Shown here piece by piece: positions 52,151-59,937 of a stretch of DNA of 64,000 nucleotides. Under the pieces are notes generated by a model. That model did not search any database. It saw nothing but the letters and a program-made list of their open reading frames with translations, and was not told where the DNA came from. Positions within the stretch are counted from its first letter, which is position 1. Every line of letters starts with the position of its first letter. A program made the translations under genes and the position numbers. The stretch lies in NCBI RefSeq assembly GCF_004803895.1, contig NZ_CP021978.1, positions 8,556,001-8,620,000 of the forward strand. The letters are read 5' to 3'. This stretch comes from Streptomyces hawaiiensis (GTDB lineage Bacteria > Actinomycetota > Actinomycetes > Streptomycetales > Streptomycetaceae).

Positions 52151-52273
52151 GCCCGGCCCGGTAACAGCCGGGGCCCTCACCGGCGCCCCGGCCTGCGGCC
52201 ACGTCGAGCCGCCCCCCGTTCGCGAGTTGGGGGATTCACACGGAGCCGCTCGGTCGATGAGCCGCATGCGAGA

Positions 52274-53815
52274 ATGTCGCCCGTGACCGGATTGCCTTCG
52301 TCGCCTGTCGTTGAGACCACGCCCCGTGACGGTCTGGGCCCACGTGCCGCCGCGATACTGGTGTTCGGGTCCTCAGCAGCGGTTCTGGTCGTCGAGATCG
52401 TCGCCTTGCGGCTGCTCGCTCCCTACCTGGGCCTGACCCTTGAGACCAGCACCATGGTGATCGGCATCGCGCTCACCGCGATCGCCTTCGGCTCCTGGCT
52501 GGGCGGGCACATCGCGGACCAGGTCGATCCACGGCGGCTCATCGGCCCTTCGCTGGGAGTGTCCGGAGCGGTGGTGGCGCTCACCCCCGCCGTGTTGCGC
52601 ACCACCGCGGAGTGGGCACCGGCGGTGCTCTTGGTCATCGCGTCGCTGACCATCCTGGTGCCGGGTGCGCTGCTCTCCGCGGTGACGCCGTTCGTGACGA
52701 AGCTGCGTCTCACCAGCCTGGCGGAGACCGGCACGGTGGTCGGCCGGCTTTCAGGCATCGGCACCGTCGGCGCCATCGTCGGCACCGTCCTCACCGGCTT
52801 CGTCCTTGTATCGCGGTTGTCGGTCAGCGGCATACTGCTCGGCCTGGGAGCACTGCTGGTGGTCGGCTCGGCGTGGGTCGAGTGGCGAACGCGCGGGTGG
52901 CGCGGCACCCCTGCCCTGACACTCGTGGTCGCGGCCGGCGGCCTCGCCGCCACGGTCGCGCCCGGCGGCTGCGACGTGGAGACCAAGTACCACTGCGCAC
53001 GGGTCGTTGCGGACCCGGACGGGGGCGACGGGCGCACCCTCGTTCTGGACGGCCTGCGGCACTCCTACGTCGACATCGACGAACCGACGCATCTGAAGTT
53101 CGAGTACGTGCGCGCCATCGCGTCGGTGGTCGATGCCGCCTTTCCGCAACGTGAACCACTTGTCGCCCACCACCTGGGCGGCGGCGGACTCACCCTTCCC
53201 CGTTACCTTGCGGCCACGCGACCTGGAACGCGAAGCCTCGTCTCCGAGATCGATCGCGGGGTCGTGCGCATCAACCACGACCAACTCGGTCTGCGCCCGG
53301 AAGCCGGTATCGACGTACGCGTCGAGGACGGCAGGCTCGGCCTGCGGCAACTCGACAGCGACAGCCGTGACCTCGTCGTCGGGGACGCCTTCGGGGGCGT
53401 CAGCGTGCCGTGGCACCTCACCACCGTGGAAGCGATGACGGATGTTCGGCGGGTGCTCAACGAAGAGGGCCTGTACGTTGCCAACCTCATCGATCACGGT
53501 GGTATGGACTTCGCACGCGCCGAAGTGGCCACCCTCGGCGAGACCTTCGAGCACGTCGCCCTCCTCGGTGAACCCGCCGACATCGGCCTGGGCCCGACCG
53601 CCGCGTCCGACGGCGGCAATCTGGTGGTGCTCGCCTCCGACCAGCCGGTCGACCTCCGCGCGATCCAAAGAGCGCTCGACGCCCGGCGAACCGGCTGGAA
53701 GATCACCACCGGCGAGGACCTCATGTCCTGGACCGGCGCTGCCCAACTCCTCACCGACGATCACGCACCGGTGGACCAACTCCTGCAGCCCTACAGTCCG
53801 CAGAGCGGCCAGTGA
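52274..53815 (+). CDS. Fused membrane/spermidine-synthase-like protein
   Basis: A 513-residue protein. About 1-220 contains six to eight hydrophobic helices (ILVFGSSAAVLVVEIVALRL, VIGIALTAIAFGSWLGGHIA). The C-terminal part from about 235 is a Rossmann domain like spermidine synthases (VLDGLRHSYVDIDEPTHLKF, HLGGGGLTLPRYLAATRPG, VEDGRLGLRQLDSDSRDLVV). The usual catalytic Asp pattern is partly kept in GDAFGG. Such fusions are common in actinobacteria and have no assigned product. Start is ATG 52274 or GTG 52283. Not obviously linked to the 2-MIB operon 124 bases upstream. Confidence 0.85.
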   Translation: MSPVTGLPSSPVVETTPRDGLGPRAAAILVFGSSAAVLVVEIVALRLLAPYLGLTLETSTMVIGIALTAIAFGSWLGGHIADQVDPRRLIGPSLGVSGAVVALTPAVLRTTAEWAPAVLLVIASLTILVPGALLSAVTPFVTKLRLTSLAETGTVVGRLSGIGTVGAIVGTVLTGFVLVSRLSVSGILLGLGALLVVGSAWVEWRTRGWRGTPALTLVVAAGGLAATVAPGGCDVETKYHCARVVADPDGGDGRTLVLDGLRHSYVDIDEPTHLKFEYVRAIASVVDAAFPQREPLVAHHLGGGGLTLPRYLAATRPGTRSLVSEIDRGVVRINHDQLGLRPEAGIDVRVEDGRLGLRQLDSDSRDLVVGDAFGGVSVPWHLTTVEAMTDVRRVLNEEGLYVANLIDHGGMDFARAEVATLGETFEHVALLGEPADIGLGPTAASDGGNLVVLASDQPVDLRAIQRALDARRTGWKITTGEDLMSWTGAAQLLTDDHAPVDQLLQPYSPQSGQ

Positions 53816-53882
53816 GTGTGCGGGGTCCACAGGGTGTACAAGCCGTAGAGGTACGTTCGAGGTCAGAGGGGACATGCCAAGC

Positions 53883-54374
53883 TCAGGCCAGGGACTCGAA
53901 GTACGCCTTCTGCGCGGGGTAGTAGTCCTCGAAGTCGGGCCGCGGTCCGCCCGTGCGTGCGGCGGTGAGCATGTCCAGGTAGTACTCCCAGCCCGGGCCG
54001 GTCTCGCCGAGGTGGTCTGGGGAGGCAAGGTGCTGGACCAGCCGGAGTTCGGTGGTGCCGTCGGTCTCGGCCAGCAGCAGCTCCATCGACCAGGATCCGG
54101 CCTCGTCCTCCATCGAGACGGCGAGTCGGCGCGGAGGTTCGCAGGCTTCGATCCGGAGGGGGCACCAGGGCGCCGACTCCTCGAACACCAATTGCACTTC
54201 GACGGTGCTGCCGGGCGCCGCCTGGCCGCGCCACGGGCCGAACCAGCGGGCGGTGCGCTCCGGCTCGGTGACACTCGCCCAGACGTCGTCGGCGGGGGCG
54301 CGGTAGATGCGGGTGAGGACAAGGTCGTACCCCGTTGGCGTGGGGATGAGTTGTCCGGTGGGCTCAAGCGTCAT
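53883..54374 (-). CDS. SRPBCC (AHSA1-type) protein
   Basis: A 163-residue START/Bet v1-like helix-grip protein. LVLTRIYRAPADDVWASVTE and RTARWFGPWRGQAAPGSTVE are the classic AHSA1 opening. LRLVQHLASPDHLGETGPGW and WEYYLDMLTA close the fold. Its start overlaps the stop of the ArsR-like regulator (ATGA), and such ArsR-SRPBCC pairs are common operons in actinobacteria. Ligand unknown. Confidence 0.88.
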   Translation of the reverse strand: MTLEPTGQLIPTPTGYDLVLTRIYRAPADDVWASVTEPERTARWFGPWRGQAAPGSTVEVQLVFEESAPWCPLRIEACEPPRRLAVSMEDEAGSWSMELLLAETDGTTELRLVQHLASPDHLGETGPGWEYYLDMLTAARTGGPRPDFEDYYPAQKAYFESLA

Positions 54375-54781
54375 GCCATGTCCTCCTTGGGATGGCGCGC
54401 GGTGTGCCGATCGTTGGCGGGTTCAGCCCGACTGCGGTCCCGTCGGGTGCGGTAGACCTCGGTCTCCAACGCCGCCAGATGCTGTGACCAGCTGCCACGC
54501 TGGGTGTCGAACTGGATGAGCCAGGCGGCGAGATCACCCAGCCGGGAGCGGACGAGCGAGTAGCGCCTATGGCGTCCGATCTGCTGGTCCCGGACCAGGC
54601 CGCTCTCCCGCAGCACGCGCAGATGGCGGCTGACCGCGGGCCGGCTGATGGCGAACCGGGCAGCGATGTCGCCTGCCGTGAGCGGGGCAAAGCGCAACAT
54701 CATCAGGATCTCCCGGCGCACCGGATCGGCGATGGCGTCGGCCACCTCGCTCAGTTCATCCACACCAGAAGCGTAACCCAT
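54371..54781 (-). CDS. ArsR-family transcriptional regulator
   Basis: A 136-residue winged-helix repressor. The HTH is FAPLTAGDIAARFAISRPAV followed by SRHLRVLRESGLVRDQQIGR and the wing RRYSLV. No metal-binding cysteines are present, so it is probably a non-metal sensor. ATG 54781 lies inside a perfect palindrome (54771-54790). If that is the operator, translation may begin at GTG 54763, or the mRNA may be leaderless. It controls itself and the coupled SRPBCC gene. Confidence 0.88.
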   Translation of the reverse strand: MGYASGVDELSEVADAIADPVRREILMMLRFAPLTAGDIAARFAISRPAVSRHLRVLRESGLVRDQQIGRHRRYSLVRSRLGDLAAWLIQFDTQRGSWSQHLAALETEVYRTRRDRSRAEPANDRHTARHPKEDMA

Positions 54782-54790
54782 AGGTTACGC
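54771..54790. promoter_or_regulatory. Palindrome over the ArsR start codon
   Basis: GCGTAACCCATAGGTTACGC has perfect 8-base arms around CATA and covers the ATG of the ArsR gene. It is the probable autoregulatory operator. Confidence 0.7.
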
Positions 54791-54848
54791 GTTTCAAACC
54801 GTGCTGCCGCCCGGGTCCGCTGCTGCTGCCCGAAGGACGTGATCGCCC

Positions 54849-54986
54849 ATGACCCCAGGGAAAGCACTGGTGGCAGCCGCGGGGCTCGCCACCGGGGCCG
54901 TCGTCGTGACGCGGGGGGCGGTCGGCGCTGAGGGGGGCGGGGCGGGGCGAGGCGGTCGCGGGTTCGTGGTACGAGTTCGCGACTGA
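54849..54986 (+). CDS. Possible truncated small ORF
   Basis: A 45-codon frame starting MTPGKALVAAAGLATGAVVV after GAAGGACG. The beginning resembles a membrane-anchored N-terminus, but the rest is Gly/Arg-rich and ends abruptly. It may be the 5' remnant of a longer gene rather than a real small protein. It diverges from the ArsR gene. Confidence 0.3.
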   Translation: MTPGKALVAAAGLATGAVVVTRGAVGAEGGGAGRGGRGFVVRVRD

Positions 54987-54992
54987 CCAGGC

Positions 54993-55799
54993 CTAAGGGA
55001 CGCAGGTGGGCAGGACGGTGGTGAGCTGGGTCAGATGGTCGGGGCGGACGCGGATTCCGGGCAGCCAGAGGAGCTGCCCGTGATGTGTGACCTGGATCCA
55101 GATGCTGGTGTGCTTGTGGTTCTCGTCGGTGACGGTGACGCCGTTGGCGATGGTGCAGCGAGCTTGGAGGAGGTCGCGGTGCCAGACGCGGCCGGCGGAG
55201 TTGGTCGTCGTGTAGGGGCGGTAGGGGTTGTAGGCCAGGGACAGGGCGCACGTGTGCGTGCGGGGCTCCTGGCATGCCTTCTCGACGTTGTGGACGATGA
55301 CGCCGGCGCTGCCGCTTGAGCTTGCGCCGGCCGCGGCGCCCTGGGCGGGCGTGGCGCCGGGACCGTTCCGCGTGGGGAGCAGAAACAGCAGGGCTGCCAC
55401 GAGCGCGCCCGTGGCGACAGCGGTGAGGGCCGCTGTGACGACCCGACGCCGGGGCCACGGTCCGCGCAGCCGACGCCAGATGGCGAAGCGGGGGAGGGGC
55501 GAGGGGCCGGCGGCTTCGACGCTGCCGGTGGCGGCTGACGTCTCCTGGCCGGTGGGGTTGGCTGCTTCCCACAGGGCCCGGTACTCGGAAGGGTCTGCGC
55601 CCAACGCCCGGCACAGGTCCCGCACCACGGGCCAGGTCGGCACCGTTTCGCCGCGGAAGTAGCGGGAGAGGGAGGAGTCGCTGATCCGGACCTCAGCCTC
55701 CAGGCTGCGCAGTGGGCGCCCGGATTGCTGCTGCAGGCCGCGCAGGGCGTCTCCCAGCTTCCGTGCCGGTGCGCGGGACTCCGATGGTCGGCCGGTCAT
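54993..55799 (-). CDS. Membrane-anchored XRE-HTH protein with extracytoplasmic domain
   Basis: A 268-residue protein in three parts. Residues about 15-80 are an XRE HTH (EAEVRISDSSLSRYFRGETV followed by WPVVRDLCRALGADPSEYRA). One helix at about 122-140 (VVTAALTAVATGALVAALLF) spans the membrane. The outer domain (about 170-268) has YNPYRPYTTTNSAGRVWHRD and HTSIWIQVTHHGQLLWLPGI, with four cysteines. This resembles transmembrane HTH proteins with DUF2690-like outer domains in Streptomyces. It could couple an external signal to transcription. GAAAGGC precedes ATG 55799. Divergent from the small secreted protein gene. Confidence 0.78.
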   Translation of the reverse strand: MTGRPSESRAPARKLGDALRGLQQQSGRPLRSLEAEVRISDSSLSRYFRGETVPTWPVVRDLCRALGADPSEYRALWEAANPTGQETSAATGSVEAAGPSPLPRFAIWRRLRGPWPRRRVVTAALTAVATGALVAALLFLLPTRNGPGATPAQGAAAGASSSGSAGVIVHNVEKACQEPRTHTCALSLAYNPYRPYTTTNSAGRVWHRDLLQARCTIANGVTVTDENHKHTSIWIQVTHHGQLLWLPGIRVRPDHLTQLTTVLPTCVP

Positions 55800-56062
55800 C
55801 GATCAAAGCCTTTCCGCCAGGGGTCAGCGGTGTCCCGCCGGCTGTCCCATGTCCCGGGACGGGCATGTCCCAGCAGGTCAGGACTGTATTTATCCCGACA
55901 TCGGTGAAGCAACCGGGATCTGGTTGTAGGGCTGCCGTTTCCTGCGCAAACTCGGCATACCGGCTGAGCGGATCACCCCCCTGGGTGAGCGTGCCGGCAC
56001 TCGTGGCCGTGCTGACGGATCTCGCACGGACCACCCCGAACCCCTACGGAAGGATCTTCACC

Positions 56063-56347
56063 ATGCGTGTACGCACCGCACTGTCCGCCTTCGCAGCCAT
56101 CACCGTGGTCGGACTGGGCAGCCTGGGCGCGGCAGTACCGGCTGTCGCCGCACCCGCCGCGGCATCCCACCGGGTGTCCGCCGTCCAGGCGGCCGACGGC
56201 CTCGACATCCACCGCGGCAAGTACATGACCCTGGGCGGCTGCCAGACCGCCGGCCAGCAGGGCATCGACCGCGGTCACTGGGACCGCTACCAGTGCGCCG
56301 AGGGCAACATGTGGCCCTGGAAGTGGAACCTGTGGACCAACCGCTGA
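56063..56347 (+). CDS. Small secreted Trp-rich protein
   Basis: A 94-residue precursor with a signal peptide of about 30-35 residues (AITVVGLGSLGAAVPAVAAP). The mature part of about 60 residues contains GCQTAGQQGIDRGHWDRYQC and ends NMWPWKWNLWTNR, with two cysteines that could form a disulfide. GAAGGA precedes the ATG. A very strong terminator follows, so it is monocistronic. I do not recognise a family. Its neighbour is a transmembrane HTH protein transcribed divergently. Confidence 0.75.
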   Translation: MRVRTALSAFAAITVVGLGSLGAAVPAVAAPAAASHRVSAVQAADGLDIHRGKYMTLGGCQTAGQQGIDRGHWDRYQCAEGNMWPWKWNLWTNR

Positions 56348-56361
56348 CCACGTGACGCTGC

Positions 56362-56398
56362 CGGTGGCCTCCTCCATTCACGCCGGAGGAGGCCACCG
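56362..56398. terminator. Strong hairpin after the small secreted protein
   Basis: CGGTGGCCTCCTCC and GGAGGAGGCCACCG are perfect 14-base arms around a 9-base loop, starting 15 bases after the stop. Confidence 0.85.
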
Positions 56399-56644
56399 AA
56401 GGCCCAAGCCGCCCAAGCCGTCCGCCACTCCGTCCGTCGCTTCTCCCAGGCCGCCGGCAGGTGACCCTTCCCTGAACCGCCGGCCTCCTGGCAGCACCGC
56501 ACGCCCGAGCCGGCTGCGCCTCCGGCTCCCACCCGGTGACGGTGGCAGCCGCACCGCGTCCAGGACACGCTCCTGCACGCCACCCGGCCGTCCCAGAGGC
56601 GAAGGTGCCAGAGCACATCAGCCGGCCACCGGGCCCGGCCACCA

Positions 56645-56856
56645 GGCCAGTCGTGCGTCCGCTGCCCGTCGACGCCATCGGCAACAACAACACCCGCCAC
56701 GTCGTCATCTTCGAACGGTGGAACGACTCCTCCCACCGTTCCTACACGGCCTATGAGCAGCGCAGCGTGCACGGCACCAGCCACCGCTCGCTCACCTACG
56801 GGCTGTCCGCGGGCAGCGAGTACAAGGCCTACCGCCCCCTCCGGTACGGAAACTGA
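56645..56856 (+). pseudogene. C-terminal remnant of a secreted cell-wall-hydrolase-like protein
   Basis: The frame reads DAIGNNNTRHVVIFERWNDS, SHRSYTAYEQRSVHGTSHRS and SAGSEYKAYRPLRYGN to a stop. This resembles the last third of secreted CHAP/NlpC-like proteins, where HVVIFERW carries the catalytic-domain histidine strand. The catalytic cysteine half and signal peptide are missing. The upstream sequence in the same frame is low-complexity Pro/Arg-rich. I consider it a gene fragment. Confidence 0.55.
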
Positions 56857-57005
56857 CACACCTGGCCAGTGATGCTGCTGCCCTGAACGGTTCGGTGCCG
56901 TTCACCCACCGTTGTGCAAGCGGCGGATGGGTGGGTACCTGCGTTCGGCGGCCCGTCTACGACGGCCGTCCGAGCGGTGCGAGTGTGTGGAGTGGGGAGA
57001 TCGAG

Positions 57006-58439
57006 GTGGGATTGCGCCAGGTGCGGAGCGCCCGGGCTTTTCGGGGCTGTGCCGAGATTCTGGGGGGCCGCTACCGTCTGGATGCGCTGATCGGTTCGGG
57101 TGGCTCGGCTGACGTGTACCGCGGGTTCGATCTGCGGCTGCGGCGGCCGGTTGCTGTGAAGGTCTTCCGCGCCGGTACCGGCTTCGACACGGAAGAGGCA
57201 TTCCGGAGCGAGGCTGTGATCCTGGCCCGGTTGCAGCATCCGGGGCTGGTGACCGCCTTCGACGCCGGACACCATGACGGCGATGCCTTCCTGGTCATGC
57301 AGCTCATCGACGGGCGTACCCTCAAATCTCGCATCGCCCAGGGTCCCCTGTCGTGCGAGGTTGCGGCTGCGCTCGGCGCGGCATTGGCCGAGGCTCTGTC
57401 TCACGCCCATGAGGAGGGGATCGTCCATCGGGATGTCAAACCGTCCAATATCATCCTGGACTCCTCCGACCACCCCCATCTGACGGACTTCGGCATCTCC
57501 CGGCTGCTGGATGCGACCACCCGCACCGCTACCGGCACCCTGACCGGCACGGCGGCCTATCTCTCCCCCGAACAGGTGCTGGGCCGGCCCGTCGGCCGGC
57601 CCGCCGACATCTATGCCCTCGGCTTGGTCCTCCTCGAAAGCCTCACCGGTCGACTCGAATACGACGGCGGCCCTCTGGAGTCCGCCATAGCACGCCTACA
57701 CCGCCGGCCCGCTCTTCCGGACTTCCTGCCCGACGGCTTCGCCACCCTCCTTCGGGACATGACCAGCCTGGAAGAAGAAGCTCGCCCCAGGGCGTGCGAC
57801 TGCGCCCACGCCCTGAGCCGTCTCTCCGGAACGAGCACGGCAAACCCTGCCGCATCCGTCACCCGGCCAGTGCTCAGCGCCATACCTCCCACAGCCGCGG
57901 ATCACGCCGACCGCACACACAGGAGCTCGTCGCCCACCGCCAAAACGCCCGGAAGCTCGAGCGCCTCAACAGGTCTCCCCGAGGGAGGGTCTCCCTCCGC
58001 TTCCACGCCCGGCCGCTTCCGAACGCGTGGGGCCGCGGCCGCGCTGGCCGCCCTTCTCGCCGCCGGCCTGGTGGTCACCGACGGCTTTTCACACCATGAC
58101 GGCGCAGACGAAGCGGCCCCGTCCGCCCCTGATCCGGTCGCCCCCTCCATGCCTCCCGAATCGGCCGCTCACAACGATGACACGCCTTCCGCGTCGGCGA
58201 CGCCGCCTTCGCGCAGCCCCTCTGTCTCCGCTCAGCCGCCGAGTCATGCCGTCCCGATGCGCAACGTTCATCCGCCCTCTGGCAGCTCAAGGCCCACCAC
58301 CCACACCGCGTCCACTCCCCACACGTCCGAGCAGGCCGCGGCCGACGCAGCCGCGAAAGACAGAGCAAAGGCCCCTGACCAACCGCCGGGTCATGCCCGA
58401 AAGAACCAGAAAGGCAAGAAACCAGCACGTGCCAAGTAA
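57006..58439 (+). CDS. Ser/Thr protein kinase with one membrane helix
   Basis: A 477-residue Hanks-type kinase. The glycine loop is IGSGGSADVYRG, the ATP-binding lysine is Lys52 (VAVKVF), the catalytic loop is HRDVKPSN (141-148) and the metal-binding motif is DFG (161-163). All key residues are present. A Ser/Pro-rich linker leads to a hydrophobic helix at about 340-358 (AALAALLAAGLVV). The outer tail is Ser/Thr/Pro-rich and ends Lys-rich, without a PASTA repeat. GTG 57006 has GGGGAG six bases upstream; the longer frame to 56895 is not conserved-looking. Substrates unknown. Confidence 0.9.
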   Translation: MGLRQVRSARAFRGCAEILGGRYRLDALIGSGGSADVYRGFDLRLRRPVAVKVFRAGTGFDTEEAFRSEAVILARLQHPGLVTAFDAGHHDGDAFLVMQLIDGRTLKSRIAQGPLSCEVAAALGAALAEALSHAHEEGIVHRDVKPSNIILDSSDHPHLTDFGISRLLDATTRTATGTLTGTAAYLSPEQVLGRPVGRPADIYALGLVLLESLTGRLEYDGGPLESAIARLHRRPALPDFLPDGFATLLRDMTSLEEEARPRACDCAHALSRLSGTSTANPAASVTRPVLSAIPPTAADHADRTHRSSSPTAKTPGSSSASTGLPEGGSPSASTPGRFRTRGAAAALAALLAAGLVVTDGFSHHDGADEAAPSAPDPVAPSMPPESAAHNDDTPSASATPPSRSPSVSAQPPSHAVPMRNVHPPSGSSRPTTHTASTPHTSEQAAADAAAKDRAKAPDQPPGHARKNQKGKKPARAK

Positions 58440-58645
58440 CAAGTAAGGGGGCAGGGAACCGGATTCCAGGCTGAGGCTGAGGACATGGGAGTCCCCGGTC
58501 GAGCTGCCGGTCCACTGAGCGTCCTCGGCCTGCCCAGCCCAGCGGTCATGCCGAAGAATCTGCTGATCAACGTGGGCGGCTGGACCGGGTGGCCTGTGTC
58601 GGTACCGCCGCAACGGTGCTCTGCGCTGCGGTCTGGCCCCGTGCC

Positions 58646-58780
58646 CTACGCGTCGCGCGTGCGGGCGCGCTCATCGGCACGACGCCGCAGGCGCAGCGGC
58701 AGCACGTAGGCGAGGCTGCCGGCGGTCAGGAGGGCGACCATCGCCAGCAGCGCAGGGCGCGCCAGTCCCTCGGCGGTGGT
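58646..58780 (-). pseudogene. C-terminal remnant of a membrane transporter
   Basis: The minus-strand frame ends LARPALLAMVALLTAGSLAY, VLPLRLRRRADERARTRDA and a stop. One transmembrane helix with a basic tail is the usual end of MFS transporters. No upstream helices exist; the preceding sequence belongs to the end region of the methyltransferase gene. It is a fragment. Confidence 0.45.
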
Positions 58781-58832
58781 GCAGTGGGCGGAGCACCTGG
58801 TCAACCGCACATACTCAGCGCCTGCGGAGCTG

Positions 58833-59594
58833 TCAGCCTGCCAGCCGAGCTTTCCAGATCTCATCGCTGGGCCATTGCTGGGCCCAGTCGGCGGAGACTT
58901 CTTCGTAGTCCCGCGCATGCTGGGGTGCCTGAATCTCGATCAGGTCTTCGACGACGAAGCCGCAGGCCCGCAGCAAACGGAGCATCTCACCGTGCGGCAG
59001 GATGAACTGCACGTGATTCCCCCAGTGCAGCCGAGTCAGACCGAATTGCCCACGGGACAGGGTGGTGGACACCGGACCCTCGGACGGTACGCACAGCGCG
59101 AACAGCGGTGAGTAGCGCGAGAACACCAGGTGGCCTCCGGGAACGAGAAGCCGGGCTGCCTCCGGGACCCACTGGTAGGGGTCGCACCACAGCGAGGCGC
59201 CGTATTCGCTGATCGCCAGGTCGAACGTGTTGTCCTCGTAGGGCACCTTCTCGGCATTGCCCAGGACAAGAGGGAAGTCGATGCCGAACTCCGCCTGCAT
59301 CGCGCGAGCAGTGGCGAGCTGCTTCTCCGACAGGTCGATCCCGACCGGGTGGGCACCTGCTCCGGCCAGCCAAGCGGAAACGTAGGCAGTACCGCAGCCC
59401 AGTTCGATGGCGCGCATCCCGTCGATGCCGTCGGGAAGGACAGAGACCTGCGATTCAGGGGTGGCCCACAAGCCCCAGGACGGTTCCACCTGCGCCCAGT
59501 GATCACGGGCGAGCGGCCCGTGCCACGCGGCCGCCTCGTCGTCCCAAAAGCGTCGGTTCTGCTCCACATGGTCCGCCGGGCCGTCATGGGTCAT
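58833..59594 (-). CDS. SAM-dependent methyltransferase
   Basis: A 253-residue class I methyltransferase. The SAM-binding motif is IELGCGTAYVSAWLAGAG, with GIDLSEKQL as motif II and VPYEDNTFDLAISEYGASLW as motif IV. LVPGGHLVFSRYSPLFAL follows. The N-terminal NRRFWDDEAAAWHG is common in small-molecule methyltransferases. I chose ATG 59594; upstream in-frame starts add no domain. Substrate unknown and no pathway genes are adjacent. Confidence 0.87.
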   Translation of the reverse strand: MTHDGPADHVEQNRRFWDDEAAAWHGPLARDHWAQVEPSWGLWATPESQVSVLPDGIDGMRAIELGCGTAYVSAWLAGAGAHPVGIDLSEKQLATARAMQAEFGIDFPLVLGNAEKVPYEDNTFDLAISEYGASLWCDPYQWVPEAARLLVPGGHLVFSRYSPLFALCVPSEGPVSTTLSRGQFGLTRLHWGNHVQFILPHGEMLRLLRACGFVVEDLIEIQAPQHARDYEEVSADWAQQWPSDEIWKARLAG

Positions 59595-59814
59595 GGAGGC
59601 ATTCGATCGAAGATGCCGCATTCCGGCAACGGAATTTCCACGGCTCCAGACTCCCGCGAGACGCGCGGCCGGCACGACGGCCAGGTACTTGCCGTGTCGG
59701 AAGGCTGTCGGCGGTGACCGTGATCTGTCGGCGGTATGTCGATGGCTGAGGGCAGCTGCGGGGGCCGAGGGTCTTCGGCCTGCGTGGCACACCACGGCGT
59801 GAGCCCGTTCCCTC

Positions 59815-59901
59815 TCACATGGCCGACCGGGCCGTCGCCGCCCGCCTCTGGGCAGCCAGCAGTCAACTGACCCGCACCGACCCGCACTTCGGCCTCCGGT
59901 A
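59815..59901 (+). pseudogene. Possible C-terminal remnant of an SDR oxidoreductase
   Basis: A short frame reads MADRAVAARLWAASSQLTRT to a stop at 59899-59901. VAARLWAASSQLTRTD resembles the last helix of protochlorophyllide-reductase-like SDR proteins. The rest of the gene is absent. The 59595-59937 interval otherwise holds no supported gene. Confidence 0.35.
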
Positions 59902-59937
59902 GGCGCAGAGCCGTGCCGCGCGCATTACCCTGAGTTC

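Noticed and set aside
56348..56644. Pro/Arg-rich frames before the hydrolase remnant
   Set aside because: Low-complexity composition in several frames without a start or a homologous segment.
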